Shown: piece after piece, positions 45,799 to 54,226 of the stretch | Position numbering within the stretch: position 1 is the stretch's first letter | Layout: each line of letters begins with the position of its first letter | Assembly: GCF_000689255.1 (NCBI RefSeq) | Contig: NZ_HG964446.1 | Location: 4,197,250 to 4,261,249 of the forward strand | From: Mycobacterium triplex | GTDB lineage: Bacteria > Actinomycetota > Actinomycetes > Mycobacteriales > Mycobacteriaceae | Reading direction: 5' to 3' | Length of the DNA stretch: 64,000 bases | Notes under the pieces: model-generated | The model's input: only the letters and a program-made list of their open reading frames with translations | Told to the model about the DNA's origin: nothing | Databases searched by the model: none | Made by a program: the position numbers and the translations under genes

Positions 45799-46581
45799 TC
45801 ATTGGGCGGTCCAGCCGCCATCGATCGAGTAGCTCGCGCCGGTGATGGTGGCGGCCGCATCGCCGGCCAGGAAAACCGCAAGCGCGCCAACGTCTTCCGG
45901 GCGGGTGAAGCGGGCCATCGGCTGCTTCTCCGCAACGAATTCTCGCTTGGCCTCGTCAAAGGACTTGCCCGCCGTGTCGGCGAACGCTTCGATTTGCTGC
46001 TCTATCAGCGGAGTCAGCACCCACCCCGGGCAGATCGCGTTGGAGGTGATGCCGTCCTGCGCGGTTTCGATCGCTACCACCTTGGTCAGGCCGACGACGC
46101 CGTGCTTGGCCGCGACATACGCCGCCTTCTCGGCGCTCGCCACCAGGCCGTGCGCCGAGGCGACGTTGATGATTCGGCCCCAGCCGCGGCGTTTCATCCC
46201 GGGCAGTGCGCAGCGGCAGGTGTGAAAAACCGACGACAGGTTCGTCGCGATCACCGCGTCCCACTTCTCGACCGGAAAATCCTCCAGCTTCGCCACGAAT
46301 TGGATGCCGGCGTTGTTGACGAGGACATCGACCGCTCCGAAGGTCTGTTCGGCGCCGTCGATCATCTCGGCGATCTCGACCGGCTTGGTCACATCGGCGC
46401 CCGCATAGGCCGCCGTCACCCCGAAGGTCTCTTCGATATCGTGCCGCTGCTGCTCGATAGCCTCCGGTTCGCCGAAACCGTTGAGGGTCACGTTCGCGCC
46501 TTCTGCTGCGAAGGCCCGTGCGACGGCAAGGCCGATACCGGACGTGGAACCCGTTACGACGACGGACTTTCCGCGGATCAT
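45799..46581 (-). CDS. SDR oxidoreductase, 3-hydroxybutyrate dehydrogenase-like
   Basis: This 260-residue short-chain dehydrogenase starts at the ATG at 46581 (MIRGKSVVVTGSTSGIG) behind GGAAAG. The NAD site TGSTSGIG, the NNAG motif (LVNNAGIQF) and the Ser/Tyr/Lys catalytic set (VASAHGLVASAEKAAYVAAKHG) are intact. HGLVAS and CPGWVLTPL are typical of D-beta-hydroxybutyrate dehydrogenase. It would interconvert 3-hydroxybutyrate and acetoacetate. It is convergent with mmpL and divergent from the GGDEF gene, so apparently its own unit. Confidence 0.85.
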   Translation of the reverse strand: MIRGKSVVVTGSTSGIGLAVARAFAAEGANVTLNGFGEPEAIEQQRHDIEETFGVTAAYAGADVTKPVEIAEMIDGAEQTFGAVDVLVNNAGIQFVAKLEDFPVEKWDAVIATNLSSVFHTCRCALPGMKRRGWGRIINVASAHGLVASAEKAAYVAAKHGVVGLTKVVAIETAQDGITSNAICPGWVLTPLIEQQIEAFADTAGKSFDEAKREFVAEKQPMARFTRPEDVGALAVFLAGDAAATITGASYSIDGGWTAQ

Positions 46582-46798
46582 CAGCGGCTTTCCTTTCCCG
46601 GACGCTTCTGGGCCATCGGAGTTGACTATCCGGGGCTGGCCTGGCGGACACCCGTGACAACGATCATTCCGGAGTTCGAGCCTCACCGTAAGAATCGAGA
46701 ATTCTGCTAACAGTCCCGCATCTGCGTTGCCGATACGTAACATACGACCGAGGCAACGTCGCTTCGACGACGTCACCGAGGGCGAGGGGCGTCGGTAA

Positions 46799-47881
46799 AT
46801 GGGGTGGATCAGCGCGTGGTGGCGTCAACCCGACCACTACGTCTGGTTGTCGGATTACCTGGCCGCGCGTGGACTCAAGCCGTTTGTCCGCTCTTTGCTC
46901 GCCGCCATCCTGACCACCCTGGTGGCGGCGACGGTGCTCATGCTCAGCAGCCCATCGGGCCCGCACGCGCCGACGCAGCGCGTGACCGCGGTGGCGGCCA
47001 TTGTCATCCTTGCCGGATTCGCACTGGTATATCTGCTGCGCTGGCCGACCCGCGTTCAATCGAAGGTCTTTTCGGCGGTCGGCGCCGTGAGCATCGCCGC
47101 GATCTGCGTCCTGCAGAACGACCCGCGCAACGGGATGCTCGGCTGCACGGCGTTCGGCGGCCTGGCGGGTTACGTCGCGTTCTTCCACTCCGCTCGCCTA
47201 TTGGTTTTCACACTCGGCACCGCGTCGAGTGCCGCGGCAATCTGCGCCGCCCGGATCGCCGCGAACAGCGATGCGTTGATCGCGGCGGCGGACTGGCTGG
47301 TGCTCAGCGCCGGGATTCTGGCCGTACCGTTCTGCGGACAGGTGCTCGTGCACTGGCTGTCGGTGGACGCCTTGAAGTCCTCGACCGATCCGCTCACCGG
47401 CCTGCGCAACCGCCGGGGTTTCTACCGGACGGCGCCCAAGCTGCTCAATGGGGATGAACGTCCACTCTGCATAAGCGTTTTGATGATCGATCTCGACAAC
47501 TTCAAGCTCATCAACGACACCTACGGTCACGCCACCGGAGACCGGATCCTGGTGGCCGTAGCCGACAACCTTCGCCAAATCCGGGACGGCAAGACCGTGA
47601 TCGCCCGGGTCGGCGGGGAGGAATTTCTGGTGGCCGAGAGCATCGGCATGCCGGAAGCGCTCCAGACCGCCGAGGCCATGCGGACGGCCATCGCCGCTAC
47701 CCCGTGGTACGTGACCGCCAGCCTGGGCGTCAGCAGCGCTCGTCTGCCGATGGTCGTCGAAAGCCCCGGCCGGCAGATCATCGAAAGCCTCGTCGAGGCC
47801 GCCGACGCCGCGATGTACGAGGCCAAACGCGCCGGCGGGAATCGGGTTCGGGCCTCGACATACCGCTACCGGCCGGAGTAA
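46799..47881 (+). CDS. Membrane diguanylate cyclase (GGDEF domain)
   Basis: This 360-residue protein has about six N-terminal hydrophobic helices (residues 25-180), then a GGDEF domain at roughly 195-355. The signature is GGEEF (ARVGGEEFLVAES), and the substrate and metal residues DLDNFKLINDTYGH are present, so it should make cyclic di-GMP. An RxxD inhibitory site is not evident five residues before GGEEF. M. tuberculosis has very few GGDEF proteins, so this one is extra. Its input signal is unknown. It starts at the ATG at 46799 after GGCGAGGGG. Confidence 0.88.
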   Translation: MGWISAWWRQPDHYVWLSDYLAARGLKPFVRSLLAAILTTLVAATVLMLSSPSGPHAPTQRVTAVAAIVILAGFALVYLLRWPTRVQSKVFSAVGAVSIAAICVLQNDPRNGMLGCTAFGGLAGYVAFFHSARLLVFTLGTASSAAAICAARIAANSDALIAAADWLVLSAGILAVPFCGQVLVHWLSVDALKSSTDPLTGLRNRRGFYRTAPKLLNGDERPLCISVLMIDLDNFKLINDTYGHATGDRILVAVADNLRQIRDGKTVIARVGGEEFLVAESIGMPEALQTAEAMRTAIAATPWYVTASLGVSSARLPMVVESPGRQIIESLVEAADAAMYEAKRAGGNRVRASTYRYRPE

Positions 47882-47918
47882 CGCTGTGGCTGCCCCGCAG
47901 GCATCACACGCTGGAAGG

Positions 47919-48569
47919 TTAGGCGGTGACGTGTTCTGCGCAGTCGACCCGCAGGTCGAACAACGACATCGGCGTGCCGTAGAACCTGCACCGATAGCTT
48001 CGCGTGTCGGCTGCGATTGTTTCTAGCTGCGCGCAAGTGCTACACGCTCGTACGACTGGAAGTAGTTGCGCCTCATGCAGTTTCGCAATTACGATCAGCA
48101 AGCTGTCGAGCAACTGCTCCGCCTCGACTCGGTCAAGCTTGGATGTTGCGATCTCCGCCGGCGCCGTCCACCGGGACACTTCGCCGGCGGCCTTGCGGCC
48201 GGCTTGGGTCAGCGCCAGGTCGTGACGGCGTCCATCCCGTGGATCCCGCGTACGCACCACCAGACCCTTGCGGATCAACGCCGCGATCGCATCGCTGATA
48301 GTGGGATCGGCGACATTGAGTTCGCGGGCCAGCGCGGTGCTGCGCGCCACGGGTGGCGGTCCCACGAAAAGCCAGACCAACACCCGCATCTGGGTGCTCG
48401 ACAGATCGTGGGCCTCCGCATTGCGGCGCGCGAGCACATGCAGCGCGTCACCAACGCGATCCAGGGCCGCGACGATCTTCGAGTCGAGGCTGCGATGCCG
48501 TGCGCCTTCGGGTTTCAGAGCGCGACCTCGTTGAGTCGGCCCGCCCCAACGTCGAGTACGTGCCGCCAC
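47919..48569 (-). CDS. MarR-family regulator with C-terminal cysteine cluster
   Basis: This 216-residue protein has a winged-helix core (SSTQMRVLVWLFVG; LNVADPTISDAIAALIRKGLVVRTRDPRDGRRHDL). It is longer than common MarR proteins because of a C-terminal tail with CSTC and two more cysteines (YRCRFYG, RVDCAEH) that could bind a metal or sense redox state. The GTG at 48569 is taken as start, with AGGGA upstream. It diverges from the diiron monooxygenase operon across 290 bases and is the obvious candidate regulator of it. Confidence 0.8.
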   Translation of the reverse strand: MAARTRRWGGPTQRGRALKPEGARHRSLDSKIVAALDRVGDALHVLARRNAEAHDLSSTQMRVLVWLFVGPPPVARSTALARELNVADPTISDAIAALIRKGLVVRTRDPRDGRRHDLALTQAGRKAAGEVSRWTAPAEIATSKLDRVEAEQLLDSLLIVIAKLHEAQLLPVVRACSTCAQLETIAADTRSYRCRFYGTPMSLFDLRVDCAEHVTA

Positions 48570-48777
48570 GCGTCCCTGCAGGCCACCCCCGCAGTCTGCT
48601 TGCTCGGGAACGTGCTCGTGTGAACATTCGCCCGGTATCCGTCGGTAACGGTCACGCCGGCCTTCTCCTCATTCGTTTGCTGTCCATAGGGGTTCGCACC
48701 GGATCGTAACTCTGGCGTGCCGAACGCAAGAGGATGCGAATCTCCGTGAGCAGAACCCTTAGGAGTCCTTGGAATAT

Positions 48778-48791
48778 GTCTCATGATAGAC
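48778..48791. promoter_or_regulatory. Short inverted repeat between marR and the monooxygenase operon
   Basis: GTCTCATGATAGAC has GTCT/AGAC arms around CATGAT, 68 bases upstream of the hydroxylase start. The size and position would fit a MarR operator, but the symmetry is short and could be chance. Confidence 0.25.
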
Positions 48792-48859
48792 GCCAATCGC
48801 GTCATCCACGCGGCTCAATAGGGCTGAGATGGCAGCCAATGACGGACTAAGGACGATTT

Positions 48860-50368
48860 ATGCCCAAGCTCGCACGCAGTGACTGGTACGACCTCGCTCG
48901 CGACACCAACTGGACCTTTCGTTACGCCACCGAGGACGAGGTGTTTCCTGAAGAGCTGTCCGGGACGCACCGCGTCTCCGCGGAAGGCTGGCTCAAATGG
49001 GACGAGCCGTACAAGATCGGTTACCGGGAGTACGTCCACAACCAGGTCACCAAGGACACCACGACGTACTCGTTGAAGAACGCGATCGGGCGCTCGAAGT
49101 TGTTCGATCAACTTGACCCCGGCTGGAAATCGGTGATCGTCGCGCACTACGGGGCGATCACCATGCCCGAGTACCTGGCGTCCATCGGTGAGGCGCGGAT
49201 GGGCCGGTTCGGCCGCTCCGCCGCTTGGCGCAACACCGCCACCTTCGGCACTCTCGACGAGGTCCGCCACGGTCAGATCCAGGCGTTCTTCCCGTTCGGT
49301 CTGCTAGACAAGGAGCCGCGGGGGGACTGGGCGCTCAAGGCGTTTCACACCAACAACTGGATCGTGCTGGCGGTGCGTCATGTGTTCGATGACATGTTCG
49401 TGGCCAACGACGCCCTGTCGATCGCGTTGCAGTTGACGTTCACGCTGGAGACCGGCTTCACCAATCTGCAATTCCTCGGCATGGCCGCCGACGCCATCGA
49501 CGTGGGTGACTTGGAGTTCGGCGCGCTGATCAGCTCGATCCAGACGGACGAGGCGCGGCATGCCCAGCAGGGCGAGCCGACGATCAAGGTGCTCAGCGAC
49601 AACGGCGAGGCCGAATGGGGCCAGTTCCTCATCGACCACATGTTCTGGCGGTCATGGCGCGTCTTCGCCCTGCTGACCGGCCTATCGATGGACTACTACA
49701 CGCCGCTGGAAAGCCGGCGAATGAGCTTCAAGGAGTTCATCGAGGACTGGGTGGTCAAACAATTCGCCGATCAATTCCGCGACTACGGCCTCGAGTTTCC
49801 TTGGTACTGGGACGAATTCATCAATGAGTTGACGTGGTATCACCACGCCATCCATCTCGGGGTGTGGTACTACCGGCCGACAGTGTGGTGGAACCCTGAC
49901 GCCGGGGTGTCCGCGGCCGAGCGGCTGTGGCTCGAAGAGAAGTATCCCGGTTGGAACCGGGACTTCGGCAAGCACTGGGACGTCATCACCGAGAACATTC
50001 GCAACGGCGACGTCGCGGCCACGCTGCCCGAGACGCTACCGATCACCTGCAATCTGTGCCAGTTGCCGGTGGTTCGCGCCGCGGGCGTAATCGTCGGCGC
50101 GCACACCGATCCCGCGCCGCCGACATATGTGCACAACGGGCGCAAGTATCTGTTCTGCTCGGAGCCGTGCCGGTGGATCTTCGCCCAGCGCCCGGACCGG
50201 TTTGCCGGCCACCAGTCGCTGATCGACCGGGTGCTCTCCGGAGAAATCAGCCCCCCGGATCTGGGGGCCGTGCTGCAGTACTTCGGGCTCTCAGCCGAGG
50301 AGCAGGGCCAGGATGCCGACGGTTATGCGTGGGCACTGAACGGATCGACCAACGGAGCGAAGGGCTAG
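48860..50368 (+). CDS. Diiron monooxygenase hydroxylase alpha subunit (toluene/alkene/isoprene type)
   Basis: This 502-residue catalytic subunit of a group 2 soluble diiron monooxygenase resembles TmoA/IsoA. The six iron ligands fall at the same numbers as in toluene 4-monooxygenase: Glu104 (MPEY), Glu134 and His137 (DEVRH), Glu197 (LETGF), Glu231 and His234 (DEARH), with the conserved Thr201. Near residues 400-440 a YHS-type cysteine pair set (CNLC, CSEPC) follows. It should activate O2 to hydroxylate or epoxidise a small hydrocarbon. It starts at the ATG at 48860 after AAGGAC and is first of a tight five-gene set in the order alpha, gamma, ferredoxin, effector, beta. Confidence 0.93.
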   Translation: MPKLARSDWYDLARDTNWTFRYATEDEVFPEELSGTHRVSAEGWLKWDEPYKIGYREYVHNQVTKDTTTYSLKNAIGRSKLFDQLDPGWKSVIVAHYGAITMPEYLASIGEARMGRFGRSAAWRNTATFGTLDEVRHGQIQAFFPFGLLDKEPRGDWALKAFHTNNWIVLAVRHVFDDMFVANDALSIALQLTFTLETGFTNLQFLGMAADAIDVGDLEFGALISSIQTDEARHAQQGEPTIKVLSDNGEAEWGQFLIDHMFWRSWRVFALLTGLSMDYYTPLESRRMSFKEFIEDWVVKQFADQFRDYGLEFPWYWDEFINELTWYHHAIHLGVWYYRPTVWWNPDAGVSAAERLWLEEKYPGWNRDFGKHWDVITENIRNGDVAATLPETLPITCNLCQLPVVRAAGVIVGAHTDPAPPTYVHNGRKYLFCSEPCRWIFAQRPDRFAGHQSLIDRVLSGEISPPDLGAVLQYFGLSAEEQGQDADGYAWALNGSTNGAKG

Positions 50369-50373
50369 GGGCC

Positions 50374-50619
50374 ATGGCGCTGCTTCCATTGACGGCCTTG
50401 TTCGAGGGCGATGTGCTCGAACTGCTGATCCCCGTGGACGACGCAGACACCGTCGAGGCCGTGGGTGCGGCAATCGCCCACCACGTCGTGGGGCACCGTG
50501 TCGCCAGGCGCGATGCACCGATCCGGTTGCGCCACAACGGGAATGTGCTGGATCCGCAGGCGCGTATCGCCGCGACCGGTGTGGGTCCGCTGGACCACGT
50601 CGAGGCCTTCTATGACTAG
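50374..50619 (+). CDS. Diiron monooxygenase gamma subunit (TmoB-like)
   Basis: This 81-residue protein with a ubiquitin-like layout starts MALLPLTALFEGDVLELLIPV at the ATG at 50374, five bases after the alpha-subunit stop. Its size and position match TmoB/IsoB, the small hydroxylase subunit. It overlaps the ferredoxin gene by 8 bases. There are no catalytic residues; the role is structural. Confidence 0.85.
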   Translation: MALLPLTALFEGDVLELLIPVDDADTVEAVGAAIAHHVVGHRVARRDAPIRLRHNGNVLDPQARIAATGVGPLDHVEAFYD

Positions 50620-50950
50620 CATCCAGAACTGGACCCCCATCGCCACCCTCGACGAGCTGTGGGAAGGCGAAGTCGGCGAGTTCTATGTGGGCGATCGGCC
50701 GATCTTGCTGGCGCACTTGCGCGGTGGGGAGATCCGCGCGTACGACGGCCGGTGTCCGCACGCGAGTTACCCGCTTGCCGACGGCCATGTCGAGGATGAC
50801 GTCCTGACATGCGGCGCGCACAGCTGGGAATTCGACCTGGCCACCGGCGCCGGGGTGAATCCCACCAACTGCCGCCTACACAGCCATCCGGTGCGCCGTG
50901 ATGGCGATCAAATTGTCGTATCGCTCACCGAAGAACGGAGCCAGCAATGA
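50612..50950 (+). CDS. Rieske ferredoxin of the diiron monooxygenase (TmoC-like)
   Basis: This 112-residue Rieske [2Fe-2S] protein starts at the ATG at 50612 (MTSIQNWTPIA). Cluster ligands are CPH (RCPHASYPL) and, 17 residues on, CGAH (LTCGAHSWEF). It passes electrons from a reductase to the hydroxylase. No NADH-dependent reductase gene accompanies it in this window, so its electron donor must be encoded elsewhere. Starts and stops overlap both neighbours. Confidence 0.92.
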   Translation: MTSIQNWTPIATLDELWEGEVGEFYVGDRPILLAHLRGGEIRAYDGRCPHASYPLADGHVEDDVLTCGAHSWEFDLATGAGVNPTNCRLHSHPVRRDGDQIVVSLTEERSQQ

Positions 50951-51258
50951 CCGCAGCTGCCGAGCAGGCCAAGCTCGTCGGTCCCGTCGTGCGGGGCTTC
51001 GACCCCGAGATCGTCTCGGCGGTCACCGAGGCCATCTATGCCGACAACCCCGCCGCCGCCGTCGTCGTCGACGATCATGCCGGCTATGTGCGCATTCACG
51101 CGCCGCATTTCCTGCGCGTAACCCGTGCCAGCCTGGAAGCCGCTGCCGGACAACCATTCCCGCTGGCGACGCTGGAGCCGGCATTGGTCGGGTTTGCCGG
51201 CCGCATTCGCTACGTCGGCGACGACGAACTGCACTGGTACTTGGACCGAGAGGACTGA
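50947..51258 (+). CDS. Diiron monooxygenase effector/coupling protein (TmoD-like)
   Basis: This 103-residue MmoB/DmpM-family regulator starts MTAAAEQAKLVGPVVRGFD. It has AAVVVDDHAGYVRIHAPHFLRV in the core, matching the effector fold that binds the hydroxylase and tunes O2 activation. The start overlaps the ferredoxin stop by ATGA. It has no metal or cofactor ligands, as expected for the family. Confidence 0.88.
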   Translation: MTAAAEQAKLVGPVVRGFDPEIVSAVTEAIYADNPAAAVVVDDHAGYVRIHAPHFLRVTRASLEAAAGQPFPLATLEPALVGFAGRIRYVGDDELHWYLDRED

Positions 51259-51261
51259 CTC

Positions 51262-52257
51262 ATGACCACCGCAGCACCCCGGCGGCTCAAGACATGGAGC
51301 ATCACCGGCGATACCCGGCGTAGGCCTACCGAGTACGAGGCCGTCACCGGCCGATTCCACTACCACTTCAACCGCAAGCCCGCCCCGTTCGATCTCGACC
51401 CAGACAGCGCGATCAACCGGTGGTATCTCAAACATCGCGAAGGCTCGCCGCTGCAAGCCGACGACTGGGAGGGCTTTCGCGATCCGGCCGCCCTGAACTA
51501 CCGCCGCTATATCGCGCTGCAACACGACCGCGAGGTTTACGCCGAGGGCGTCGTCGACCACTACGAGGCGCTCGACCACGACGCGCGACTCGATCCCACC
51601 TGGGTCGAGACACTGAACCGCATCTACGTACCGACCCGCTACGCGTTTCATGTCCTACAGATCACCAGCCTCTACGTCGGGCAGCTGGCCCCCAGCGCTT
51701 ACATCACCAACGCGGCGTTCTTCCAGGCAGCCGACGAGCTGCGGGCGCTGCAGTGGATCGCCTACCGGGCCAAGTCGTTGTCGCTGACGCACGGCACACA
51801 GTTGGCCAACACCGAAGCGACGAGGCGGATTTGGGAGTCCGACGAGGCGTGGCAGCCGGCCCGGGAGACCCTCGAACGGCTACTCCTGGCCTACGACTGG
51901 GGCGAGGCCTTCACGGCGCTGAACCTGGTGGTCAAGCCGGCGCTCGACGCGCTGTTCAAGGAGGCGTTCGTCGACCTGGCCACCGCCAACCGGGACGGCC
52001 TGACCGCCGCCCTACTGCAGGAGTCCCGGGTCGACACCACCCGCAGTCAGGTGTGGAGCGCTGCGCTGACCCGTTACGCTCTGGCCGCCAACCCGGCCAA
52101 CCGCGCGGTCATCGACGACTGGGTAGCGAAGTGGCGTCCGCTGGCCGACCGCGGTGTCGATGGCCTGGCCGCGACATTTCCCGACCCTGCAGCGTCCCGA
52201 CGCCGGGTCGCCGATTCGGTCGCCGCATTTGACACGCAATGGGCCGGGGTGACATAG
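51262..52257 (+). CDS. Diiron monooxygenase hydroxylase beta subunit (TmoE-like)
   Basis: This 331-residue protein of the ferritin-like beta-subunit family has the conserved TWSITGDTRRRPTEYEAVTGRFHYHF region near the start (residues 11-36). The helices have lost the iron ligands, as is normal for the beta subunit. It is the last gene of the monooxygenase set; the next gene begins 66 bases later. That gap contains a TTGAC-rich stretch that could hold a second promoter. Confidence 0.9.
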   Translation: MTTAAPRRLKTWSITGDTRRRPTEYEAVTGRFHYHFNRKPAPFDLDPDSAINRWYLKHREGSPLQADDWEGFRDPAALNYRRYIALQHDREVYAEGVVDHYEALDHDARLDPTWVETLNRIYVPTRYAFHVLQITSLYVGQLAPSAYITNAAFFQAADELRALQWIAYRAKSLSLTHGTQLANTEATRRIWESDEAWQPARETLERLLLAYDWGEAFTALNLVVKPALDALFKEAFVDLATANRDGLTAALLQESRVDTTRSQVWSAALTRYALAANPANRAVIDDWVAKWRPLADRGVDGLAATFPDPAASRRRVADSVAAFDTQWAGVT

Positions 52258-52323
52258 GCCGGCCCAGCCGCCCCCCCGAAGCTGCCATTGACGAATGTCA
52301 CCATTTGCGGTTGACTCCGTGGC

Positions 52324-53334
52324 ATGGCGGACATCGTTCCGGCCCGCGGGTCATTGCGGTCCCGCGGCGCAGCGGCGGTAAGCACGTACACCTTGCGGCC
52401 GTTCAGCCGGTTGGTGCCGCCCGAGCGGGCGTGGGGAATTTGGCTGTCGCGCCGGATGATCGCGCGGGTCATGGCCACGTTCGGCCCCTCGCTGGCGGGC
52501 ACCCGCGTACAACAGGTCGACACGAGGTTGCCCGACGGCCGCCGGGTCAAGGGCGAATGGGTGTACGGGCCCCGCACGCCGACGAGCGCGGCGCCGCGTT
52601 CCTCGACCAACGGGGGTGCGATCTATTACGTGCACGGCAGCGGCTACGCGGTGTGTTCGCCAAAGACCCATCGGCGGTTGACATCCTGGCTGTCGTCGCT
52701 GACCGGGTTGCCGGTGTTCAGCATCGACTACCGGCTGGCGCCGCGCTACCGCTTCCCCACCGCCGCCGACGATGTCCGGGCGGGGTGGGACTGGCTGGTG
52801 CAAACGTGCGGCGTGCCGGCGAAAGAGATTGTGGTAGCCGGTGATTCAGCGGGCGGCCATTTGACGGTCGACATGCTGCTGCAGCCCGAGGTCGCCGCGC
52901 AATCCCCGGCCGCGCTGGTGCTGTTCTCGCCGCTGATCGACATGACGTTCGCGCTGTCGCTGGCCCGCGAAAAGATTCGCCCCGATCCCGCCATCCGGGT
53001 GGCCGACGCGGCCCGCCTGGTCGCGCTCTATCACCCGGGCATCGAACTCACCCACCCCCGGCTGACGCTCGACGTCGCCGGCGGCGCGATGCTGCCCCCG
53101 ACCCTGATTCAAGCCGGCGGGGCCGAAATGCTGCAGGACGATGCGCGGCAGCTGGCTGCCGACATCAAGGCGGCGGGCGGCCGCTGCGAGCTGCAGATCT
53201 GGCCGCACCAAGTCCACGTGTTCCAAGCACTTCCGCGGATGACACCCGAAGCCGCCAAGGCCATGGCCTACGTCGCGCGCTTCATCGCCCACGCATTGCA
53301 GGATGCTCGTGCCGTCAAAGACGAGGCGGGCTGA
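52324..53334 (+). CDS. Alpha/beta hydrolase, HSL/LipR-type esterase
   Basis: This 336-residue esterase of the hormone-sensitive-lipase group has an oxyanion-hole motif YVHGSGY (HGxx form of HGGG), nucleophile serine in GDSAGGH, and His in PHQVHVFQ near the end. It resembles LipR of the mymA operon. In this gene order it could hydrolyse the ester or lactone made by the downstream Baeyer-Villiger enzyme. The stop is 2 bases from the next start, so the two are co-translated. Confidence 0.87.
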   Translation: MADIVPARGSLRSRGAAAVSTYTLRPFSRLVPPERAWGIWLSRRMIARVMATFGPSLAGTRVQQVDTRLPDGRRVKGEWVYGPRTPTSAAPRSSTNGGAIYYVHGSGYAVCSPKTHRRLTSWLSSLTGLPVFSIDYRLAPRYRFPTAADDVRAGWDWLVQTCGVPAKEIVVAGDSAGGHLTVDMLLQPEVAAQSPAALVLFSPLIDMTFALSLAREKIRPDPAIRVADAARLVALYHPGIELTHPRLTLDVAGGAMLPPTLIQAGGAEMLQDDARQLAADIKAAGGRCELQIWPHQVHVFQALPRMTPEAAKAMAYVARFIAHALQDARAVKDEAG

Positions 53335-53336
53335 CG

Positions 53337-54200
53337 ATGCTCGGACCGCTGGACAAACTGCTCGGCACGTCGAAGTGCACCAGCCGCGACGCGTTGGCCG
53401 TGGTGACCGGGGCCGGCAGCGGCATCGGCGCCGCGTTCGCCATCGAGCTCGGCCGCCGTCAGGGCACGATACTGTGCAGCGACATCGACGAGGCCGCCGC
53501 ACAAAGGACCGCAGCTGCGATCGCCGAACTGGGCGCCGACGCGATGGCGATGCGCTGCGACGTCTCGCGCATCGACGACGTTCGCGCGCTGGCCGACCAA
53601 GCACAGTCCTTCTTCGGAGCCGCGCCCACCCTGGTCATCAACAACGCCGGTGTCGGTGCCGGCGGCGCGGGGATCGGCGATGTGCCCCTGGATGATTGGG
53701 TGTGGACGCTGGGCGTCAACTTGTGGGGCCCGATTCACGGCTGCCACGTGTTCACCCCGATCCTGCGTGCGGCCGGCCCGTCACCTGCCCCACGCGGCAT
53801 CATCAACGTCGCCTCGGCCGCCGCGTTCGGCGCGGCTCCCGGGATGGCCGCCTACAACGTCAGCAAGGCCGGTGTACTTTCGCTTTCCGAAACGCTGGCC
53901 GCCGAACTGTCCGGCACCGGCATCCGGGTCACCGTGCTGTGCCCGACGTTCGTCAAGACCAACATCGTCGAATCGGGCCGCATCAGCCAGGCATCAGGAG
54001 AGCTCGCCGCGAAACTGATGCGCTGGACCGGAATCTCGACGCAGAAAGTGGCACGGATCTGCCTGGATACCCATGACCGCGGCGAGCTCTACTGCCTGCC
54101 ACAACTCGACGCCAAAATCGGCTGGAACATCAAACGTGTTGCCCCCCAAACCTATACCCGTGCAGTCGGCCTGGTGTCGCGGGCGAACACGCACCGATAA
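53337..54200 (+). CDS. Short-chain dehydrogenase (SadH-like)
   Basis: This 287-residue classical SDR has the cofactor site TGAGSGIGAAFA, the NNAG motif and the catalytic Ser and YxxxK (SAAAFGAAPGMAAYNVSKAG). It is probably an alcohol dehydrogenase oxidising a hydroxylated product to ketone or aldehyde; the substrate is inferred from neighbours. It is tightly packed after the esterase, as in the lipR-sadH pair of the M. tuberculosis mymA operon. Confidence 0.87.
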   Translation: MLGPLDKLLGTSKCTSRDALAVVTGAGSGIGAAFAIELGRRQGTILCSDIDEAAAQRTAAAIAELGADAMAMRCDVSRIDDVRALADQAQSFFGAAPTLVINNAGVGAGGAGIGDVPLDDWVWTLGVNLWGPIHGCHVFTPILRAAGPSPAPRGIINVASAAAFGAAPGMAAYNVSKAGVLSLSETLAAELSGTGIRVTVLCPTFVKTNIVESGRISQASGELAAKLMRWTGISTQKVARICLDTHDRGELYCLPQLDAKIGWNIKRVAPQTYTRAVGLVSRANTHR

Positions 54201-54226
54201 GCCCAAAGGGGGGAAGGGGACCAAAA

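Noticed and set aside
43680..45959. A 759-codon minus-strand frame opposite mmpL
   Set aside because: It covers the MmpL gene, whose membrane helices and motifs are clear; the antisense product is charged and without recognisable motifs.
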